DNA of 64,000 nt from Paraspadella gotoi (lineage: Eukaryota; Chaetognatha). This document shows, piece by piece, positions 57,981-64,000 of the stretch. The stretch covers positions 739,721-803,720 of the forward strand of contig JBJCIZ010000239.1 of the NCBI GenBank assembly GCA_051294375.1, read 5' to 3'. Numbering within the stretch: position 1 is the first letter of the stretch; every line of letters begins with the position of its first letter. The notes under the pieces were generated by a model, which saw only the letters and a program-made list of their open reading frames with translations, did no database searches and was not told the origin of the DNA. The position numbers were made by a program, and so were the translations under genes.

Positions 57981-60902
57981 ACATTTCACTTTGTCAATTT
58001 TCACCGCTGAAAGCTCTCACCATTGTCGAAACATAAAATAAACAAACATATTCCCCGTTGTTAAAACTGTTTGGTCTTTGACTCTAAACCAATAAGTTTC
58101 ATACCACAAAGATATTCATTTCCCTTCCACCCCACCCGGAATCAGATTGTCGTCGCCCTTCTTCTCCGCCATGACGTTCATATCGCGGGCCACCGTGTTC
58201 GGCGCTGGGATTCGTCGCTCGTCCCTTTGACCCAAGAATCCGTCGGCAGCTTTGTTTCTTTCTGGGTGAACCTGGGAAAGGCAGAGAGATGACACGTATT
58301 TATTGGTGAAGTACAGATTAATTTCATATTTCAGCAGGAGGCTCACCGGACAATGTGCGACTCGTACATGGCGAGTCAAAAGCGTTACTCTTTTCCTTTA
58401 AAGTTTAATAGATGAGAAGGCACATCAATTTTGCGAACGACGTTTTATTGCATAAAAATCTTTTCCATAGAATCCTACGCCGTTCAATCCAATAACACAC
58501 CCGTTTACACATTTCAAAAATCATGACTAATGGCAAAATTGTATTTTGAAAGCCTAAAGCCTAATATAATTTTTCTGACCCGAGGTAATTCTTAATATTT
58601 CGATAAAAGAATTAATTTGTAGCCGGAATAATATTTTACAATTCTAGAAACTACAATATGCAAATGAGATTTTACAAAGTTAATAATATTGGAAGTCCGA
58701 TTCTCGTGGCGCTTGCAAAAGAATCTTAAGTAACACGATAATACTTTCTTTTTTAAATTACTTGGTCACCCCAGTGTGCTGTCTTGGGGGGCGCGAATGC
58801 TAAATTCGCCTCCCGTATAGCATGGTGAAACTAAGTTCGTCCCATTTAATTGGTTTGGACAGCTAAGTACTCGTTCACCAACCGTGAGTTCTGGGTTCAA
58901 TCCCCTCACGGTCACGCTGGTGTGATGGTATCGGCATAAACACGCCAGTGACATGGGGTGGTCACTGCAGGTCCAAAGCCCTGAGCGCCAGCTGTCTGGA
59001 GATGCCTCACACCCCAGGCATCACACAGATAGGCGGACAGAGGAAGGAGCAAGGGCGTTAACCTGGAGGCCCTTTTTCAAAATATAACATTGGGTCATTT
59101 GCCATTTGCCATTTGCCATTTGCCATTTGCCATAGAATAAATACATTCGACTCACCGCCGGTTGACTTCTCTTCTTTCCTCTCGGATCGTTCAACTGAGC
59201 CTGAATTGCGAAACAACAAGAAAAATTTTTAAAAAATTAACATGTAGATAATTTTTGCCTCATATACTAATTAAATCGGTGCGAACAATTCAAAAATTAA
59301 TCGTTTCTTTAATAGATACGCTATCTTGCCCCTGACTTTGGACTGGCCATCTAATTTTGGTCTTAGTGAATACTAATCTGTAGTTATTTTTTTTTTACAA
59401 ATATATTTTGTATATAGTACTACCCTTATATATTGTTAAGATTTCAAAATGTTTTTTTTTTTAAATTCTGAGAACAGATTCAGATTCCTCGTTAAAAGTT
59501 GATAAAAGAAAATATAAATCTTTTTTAAAAATTATGTCATTAAAAAAATTAAAAATTATAAAAAACTATATTTTGGAGCTGGAAGAATTTTGAATCTTAT
59601 GAAAGAATTTTTAAAAAAGAAATATACTTTCTTGTATCAACTTTTCGCAAGGAATCCAAATCCGATCTTTAAATTAAAAAATTTGCCTTTTGAAATCTTA
59701 GCCTAATATATAATTATTACTATATATAAATATAGCTCACTGGTGCCCACTAATGTATAAAATTAAAAAAATAATTTTACCAAAGTATTTTTATTATTTT
59801 TTATTTTCATGTTTTATATGCTAAATTTTAATTTTCTAAAATGTTATAATTTTCACATCACTCTATTGCCCAATGCCCATCTACAGAGCCCACTACCCTT
59901 TCCTCGAGATTCAAGAGTGTCTAATTGACTCTCACTGACCCTCACCATTCACCAACCCCCCTAAGTGATTCACATCCGCCTCTGACTACCCCCTTCTCCC
60001 TACTCACGTCCGACTCGGTCAAGAGCGTTGAGATGGCCTCCTCGCTCGCGGGGCCTTCGACTGTAATGGAAGGGATCGTCAACTGTTCCCCGGACATTTT
60101 CTTCTTGAGGCTGGCGAGACGCGCCGCCTCTCGGATGTCCTTGGCGCTGCCGCTGGAAAAAATGTTGGAGAAGTCGCTGTTGTAATTAAATTTAATAAAA
60201 TGATGAGAGAAGCGTCCGAAAAACGAAATAAAAAGATATGCTAAACCGCTAAAATATGCAAATGATATTTTAAGATGAATTAAAAGCAACGGTTTAAAAT
60301 CCCAGCTTTGCGTTCAAGGGGCAATATCCGAATACTAAATTCAGACCAAAAATAAAGCTTTATGGCATCTCACTGTTGGCTTTAGGGGGCTTCCGACCCT
60401 CAGTGACGCCTCCAGTCACTGGCGCGGTTACCCTAAGACGGTCTCGCTTTGCCAACGCAGAGGGAAGTACTGTGGATGGAACACTACGCCTGGGATGGTA
60501 TGTTCCCCCTCTGAGCCAATGGATTTGGCTGAACGATGGTGGACGTGAGGCGGTGTGAATATACCGCCACAGCTTTAAGGTTAATTTGAAGTTATGAATA
60601 CGAAATCCGAATCTAAGTCTCGTCGCTGTTTATTCATTCACTCACAGTTGAACTTTTTTCCCATCGGTGTTGTCGTGGAGGGCGTCTAATTCCTCGTCTT
60701 CCGCTTCCGCCTCAACGTTGAGTTGCTGAGTTAATTAATTATTTATACAAAATAATTAGAAAGAATAATAGAAAAATTAAAAAGTATTTCCCCCCTCACA
60801 ATATCTGATTGAAAACGAATATAAACTTGGTAAATACACCCACGTGGTTTCTTCTTATCAAATGTCTTACCAATGCTTTCTGCAAGAGGAAAAAGAAAGA
60901 GT

Positions 60903-60961
<59 letters not shown>

Positions 60962-61144
60962 GGAGAGATTATTTTTTTTTAATGTTTCTTTGAAACTTAA
61001 TTAATTTAATTTACATAAGGCTCAATTAAGAAGGCATTAACTTAAAATAGGAAACTCCAGGGGAAACGATTACTGCTATTTTAACGGACTGCATTGACTC
61101 AGGGACGAGGAGAGAGACAGAGAGAGAAGAGAGAGACGAGAGAG

Positions 61145-61175
<31 letters not shown>

Positions 61176-63418
61176 GGAGAGACGAGAGAGTTTGGGGGTC
61201 ATCGGTTCGAATCACATCACATGCGAAGTATTAAATTCGATCAACGATTTCACAATTTCCGATTCACATAGTTTCCGGGATTTTGAAAGAGCCGCGAACC
61301 TGAGCTGTTATCGATTTCTTGCTCCAAAAAGTTAACACGAGAATTATATTCTATCCCATCTTATTTATTGTTATAACATCCCACAAATACGGCGCAAGCG
61401 GACGATCACCTTGAGACGATTGAGCAGCGTCTTCCTTCTCTTCTCTTTGACCTCCTTCTTCGTCGGCGGCTGAAGCGGCCGCATTAAGGCGCCCATGATG
61501 AGGCATTGGAGGGAGATGGCGGCAAAGACTGGAAGTGTTGTTTGTTTATAAATAAAAAGGAAATGCTTATAAAAGATAAACAAAACTAAGGGAGAGAATT
61601 TTTTGAGATAAGACCGGACGATAAAAGATTTGATAACGTTTGTATAATTTATTTTTTGCTTTGATTTGTGAAGTGACTAATCTTAACAATGACATAATTA
61701 ATTAATGATAATTAATAATAATGATAATAATCATCAGTTTAAAGTAGTTCATGATAACTCCTTCATAGAAGGAAGATGGAAATTTTTCTCGGCAATCCTG
61801 CCAATCCTGTCATTGGTCACTTGGCCGCCCAAACCAATGAATGACTCAAACCAATGAATGATTCAAACCAATGAATGACTCAAACCAATGAATGACCCAT
61901 TAGTTGCCAACCCCTTACCCACTAGCGCCGCTGTATCAACTCACCCAAGAGCGTCTGCTCCCAATACTTTCCGTCGAGCAGCCATTGGGTGAGTGGAGCG
62001 AAGATGAACGTCCCGACTCCGGAGCCGCTCGTCACGATGCCTGGGAAAAAGAGGGTGAGGACAGAAGGTCAGTTAGAAATGATGATAATGAAGAGGAAAG
62101 ACGAAACGAACAACGACGATTAAAACAACGACGAAGACGAAGAAGACCAGACGACCAGACATAAGACCACCCGACGAAAGTCGGAAGAACAACCTTTAGA
62201 GTCCGTCATGCCTAACGGCGCAGATGAGAATATGGCACAGATGAGCGAGGGTCCACGACGCGACGACATAGAGGAACGACAAAATTGCGCACCGCGACCA
62301 ATGCACGACCGAACCGAAACCACGTACCCCATGCCGACCGGAGCCCGACCGCCCCGGATCCGACCTCCCCGGCCCCCTCGCTCGGCCTGTTCGCGCCGGC
62401 TCTTTTCTCCTCGACGTAAAAACTCGACGACGACGACGAAAACAACGACAAGCACCGACGAAATTCACTGATGCACGCCGGACCAGGGACAACGAATGAC
62501 ATACTCTTCGACGGTCCACTTCCTTGCCCACACTGACCCCGAGGTCTACGACGACGCCACGCCATGCAGACACGACAATGAAAAACGAAACGATCGAACG
62601 ACCAGAACCGACCCCGACCAATCCGCGACCGACCCGATCGGAACCGGACCGACAATGTGGGACGAAGCTCTTTTCTCCCTCGAAGTAAACCAACCGACCC
62701 GCACCGACGTACGAAAAACAACGACCAAAGACGACGAAGACCTCGCCGACAAACGAACGAAACGAGAAAGACAACTTTGACGTCCATCTTGACAACTGAG
62801 GTCTAACGACGGGACGCGCGAATGCGAAGCGGAAAAAGATAGAAAAGCAGCATAAAACAAAGCGAGACCATCGAGACCGCCCGAAAGAGAACCCGAGTCG
62901 ATAACTAACCAGAACCCGACCGGACCGACCTGTGGCGAAGGCTCTTTTCTCCTCGAAGTAAAAACCGACGACGACGACGAAAACAACGACAAAGACGACG
63001 AAGACTGAGACAACGACGAAGACGAAGAAGACAACTTTGACGTCCATCTTGACAATGACGAGGTCTACGACGACGACGACAATGAGAACGACAATGACGA
63101 CCGATCGACCGACCGACCGACCGACCGACCGACCGACNNNNNNNNNNNNNNNNNNNNNNNNNNNNNNNNNNNNNNNNNNNNNNNNNNNNNNNNNNNNNNN
63201 NNNNNNNNNNNNNNNNNNNNNNNNNNNNNNNNNNNNNNNNNNNNNNNNNNNNNNNNNNNNNNNNNNNNNNNNNNNNNNNNNNNNNNNNNNNNNNNNNNNN
63301 NNNNNNNNNNNNNNNNNNNNNNNNNNNNNNNNNNNNNNNNNNNNNNCTCTTTTCTCCTCGAAGTAAAAACCGACGACGACGATGGCTGGAAGGTACATCA
63401 TCCCGAAGCCGACGCCGC
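53684..63418 (-). CDS. Monocarboxylate transporter, SLC16-like (at least 16 exons; 5' end outside window)
   Basis: Proton-coupled plasma-membrane transporters of lactate, pyruvate or related acids. Exons 5' to 3': composite 62930-63418, 61945-62040, 61410-61528, 60871-60879, 60646-60725, 60008-60151, 59156-59200, 58136-58271, 57498-57642, 57193-57330, 56575-56697, 55813-55979, (one missing in gap 55315-55611), 54780-54872, 54217-54354 and 53684-53772. Motifs: [113 protein letters not shown] and [20 protein letters not shown], which match transmembrane segments 4-8 and 10-12 of the family. A long charged loop is spread over many small exons. Odd points: an in-frame TAG at 55949-55951, a 9-base exon and a tandemly repeated exon edge near 62.4-63.4 kb. 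Confidence 0.92.
54005..54140 (-). repeat. Repeat family B copy, minus strand
   Basis: Reverse complement of the family B signature, with CTTAAGGCCTCCATCACTC and TACAAGATAAACC. A 20-base segment GACTGCAAACTTTCAATCAA is tandemly duplicated at its edge. Lies between the last two exons of the transporter gene. 54400-54770 beyond it is rich in ATTCATTCA words. Confidence 0.75.
56135..56545. repeat. Telomere-like tract flanked by family H ends
   Basis: Starts near AACTTTCGCCGACGGGGAA and runs into about 200 bp of CCCTAACCTTTAACCC words, ending AACGGGAAATCCGAACCCG. Same architecture as 43937-44124. Lies in the transporter intron before exon 56575-56697 (on the 3' side in gene sense). Confidence 0.55.
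58763..59134 (+). repeat. tRNA-like SINE with (CATTTGC)n tail
   Basis: GGGTTCAATCCC at about 58890-58901 fits a polymerase III B box, preceded by a tRNA-like stretch with paired arms CCGTGAG...CTCACGG. A GC-rich body follows, and the 3' end has about five CATTTGC repeats (59097-59133), a typical SINE tail. It ends 22 bases before the 45-base transporter exon at 59156-59200. Confidence 0.65.
60364..60571 (-). repeat. Repeat family C copy in transporter intron
   Basis: Contains CTCACTGTTGGCTTTAGGGG, GCTTCCGACCCTCAGTGACG, TTTGCCAACGCAGAGGGAAG and ATGTTCCCCCTCTGAGCCAA, and ends GGTGTGAATATACCGCCACA. Matches the complement of 43151-43402. It has no coding role. Confidence 0.8.
60895..61195. repeat. 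GA microsatellites in transporter intron
   Basis: GA tracts at 60900-60970 and 61105-61190 flank about 130 bp of ordinary sequence. They lie between the 9-base exon (60871-60879) and exon 61410-61528. Related GA or CT tracts in this gene are at 55620-55790, 56790-56970 and 57930-57980. Confidence 0.85.
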
Positions 63419-63420
63419 CT
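62390..63420 (-). repeat. Tandem ~270-bp units containing the transporter exon edge
   Basis: GCTCTTTTCTCC(C)TCGA(A/C)GTAAA, which on minus reads ...FYFEEKRA, recurs at about 62398, 62660, 62940 and 63347. Each is followed by CGACGACGACGAAAACAACG and, in two units, by AACTTTGACGTCCATCTTGA. A (GACC)n run (63105-63137) and a 209-N gap separate the last two. Only the copy at 62930-62985 has the proper donor (CCACAG before GTCGGTCC), and only the copy at 63347-63418 has the upstream coding part, so one real exon seems split or duplicated around the gap. Confidence 0.7.
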
Positions 63421-63479
63421 GGTAAGTTTGGGAAAGGGCTAAGTGAGAAAAGGTAAGTATTATTAAGGAAAGTCGAGTT

Positions 63480-63724
63480 TAATGGAAGGTGAGGAAGGAA
63501 AAGGAAAGGAAAAGGAAAGAAGAGGTAAAGTTGGTAAGAATAATGGAAAGAAAAGGAAGAGAAAAAGGAAAGGAAGGGAAAGGAAAGGAAAGGAAAGGAA
63601 AGGAAAGGAAAGGAAAGCAAAAGGGAAAAAGAAATGAAACAAACTTACCTAACAATCAAAACAAACTAAACTATCAAAACTGACAAAACTGACAAAACTC
63701 AAATGAAACTAATCTTTTAACTCT
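63480..63724. repeat. GGAAA-rich tract, then gap to window end
   Basis: 63490-63620 is a purine-rich AAAGG pentanucleotide tract with many exact AAAGG repeats at 63570-63610, followed by short CAAAACTGA repeats at about 63660-63700. It lies in the transporter intron upstream (in gene sense) of exon 62930-63418. From 63725 to 64000 the sequence is N. Confidence 0.8.
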
Positions 63725-64000
63725 NNNNNNNNNNNNNNNNNNNNNNNNNNNNNNNNNNNNNNNNNNNNNNNNNNNNNNNNNNNNNNNNNNNNNNNNNNNN
63801 NNNNNNNNNNNNNNNNNNNNNNNNNNNNNNNNNNNNNNNNNNNNNNNNNNNNNNNNNNNNNNNNNNNNNNNNNNNNNNNNNNNNNNNNNNNNNNNNNNNN
63901 NNNNNNNNNNNNNNNNNNNNNNNNNNNNNNNNNNNNNNNNNNNNNNNNNNNNNNNNNNNNNNNNNNNNNNNNNNNNNNNNNNNNNNNNNNNNNNNNNNNN

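Noticed and set aside
62196-63620. 474-residue minus-strand frame
   Set aside because: It runs across a gap and tandem CGACGAC repeats; only the short transporter-like piece [20 protein letters not shown] is supported, with splice sites.

Overview
Kind of sequence. This is nuclear DNA of a eukaryote, most likely an invertebrate animal. Its genes are split by GT-AG introns of about 80 bp to several kb, and it carries tRNA-derived SINEs, many GA/CT microsatellites and AT-rich spacers. I cannot name the species. It is a draft assembly with runs of N at 281-489, 4368-4392, 5245-5254, 6692-6975, 7250-7418, 12097-12200, 13465-13489, 20087-20176, 35907-35931, 38058-38082, 42127-42151, 50178-50646, 55315-55611, 63138-63346 and 63725-64000. 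Sequence next to the 25-N gaps is error-rich and partly duplicated, so several odd arrangements look like assembly faults.

Layout. 1-13.4 kb: no gene that I can support; dispersed repeats (one hairpin-ended family in both orientations), AT tracts and GA/CT microsatellites. 13.5-23.8 kb: a large imperfect inverted repeat. Its right arm carries a cysteine-rich gene on + (about 20.4-22.2 kb) and the start of the next gene; its left arm is a degraded copy ending at a gap. 23.3-28.5 kb (+): a five-exon gene with a nucleoplasmin-like core between a long Ser/Pro and Arg-Ser-rich N-terminal region and an acidic tail. 30.5-41 kb (+): D-3-phosphoglycerate dehydrogenase (PHGDH) followed about 300 bp later by phosphoserine aminotransferase (PSAT1). 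This block appears twice (about 31.76-35.91 and 36.66-41.06 kb), each copy with different frame errors; I read this as one locus assembled twice. 39.8-48.9 kb (-): a nine-exon hexokinase-like gene wholly inside PSAT1 intron 2. 49.7-52.9 kb (+): PSAT1 exons 3-8, with exon 4 assembled on the wrong strand and the exon for the PLP lysine missing. 53.7-63.4 kb (-): a monocarboxylate transporter (SLC16-like) of at least 16 exons, its first exons beyond the window.

How the genes relate. PHGDH and PSAT1 are the first two enzymes of the phosphorylated serine pathway, drawing on 3-phosphoglycerate from glycolysis. Hexokinase feeds glycolysis and monocarboxylate transporters move lactate or pyruvate. 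The 31-45 kb core is therefore a small physical cluster of carbon and serine metabolism genes, with serine enzymes head-to-tail and hexokinase antisense inside one of them.
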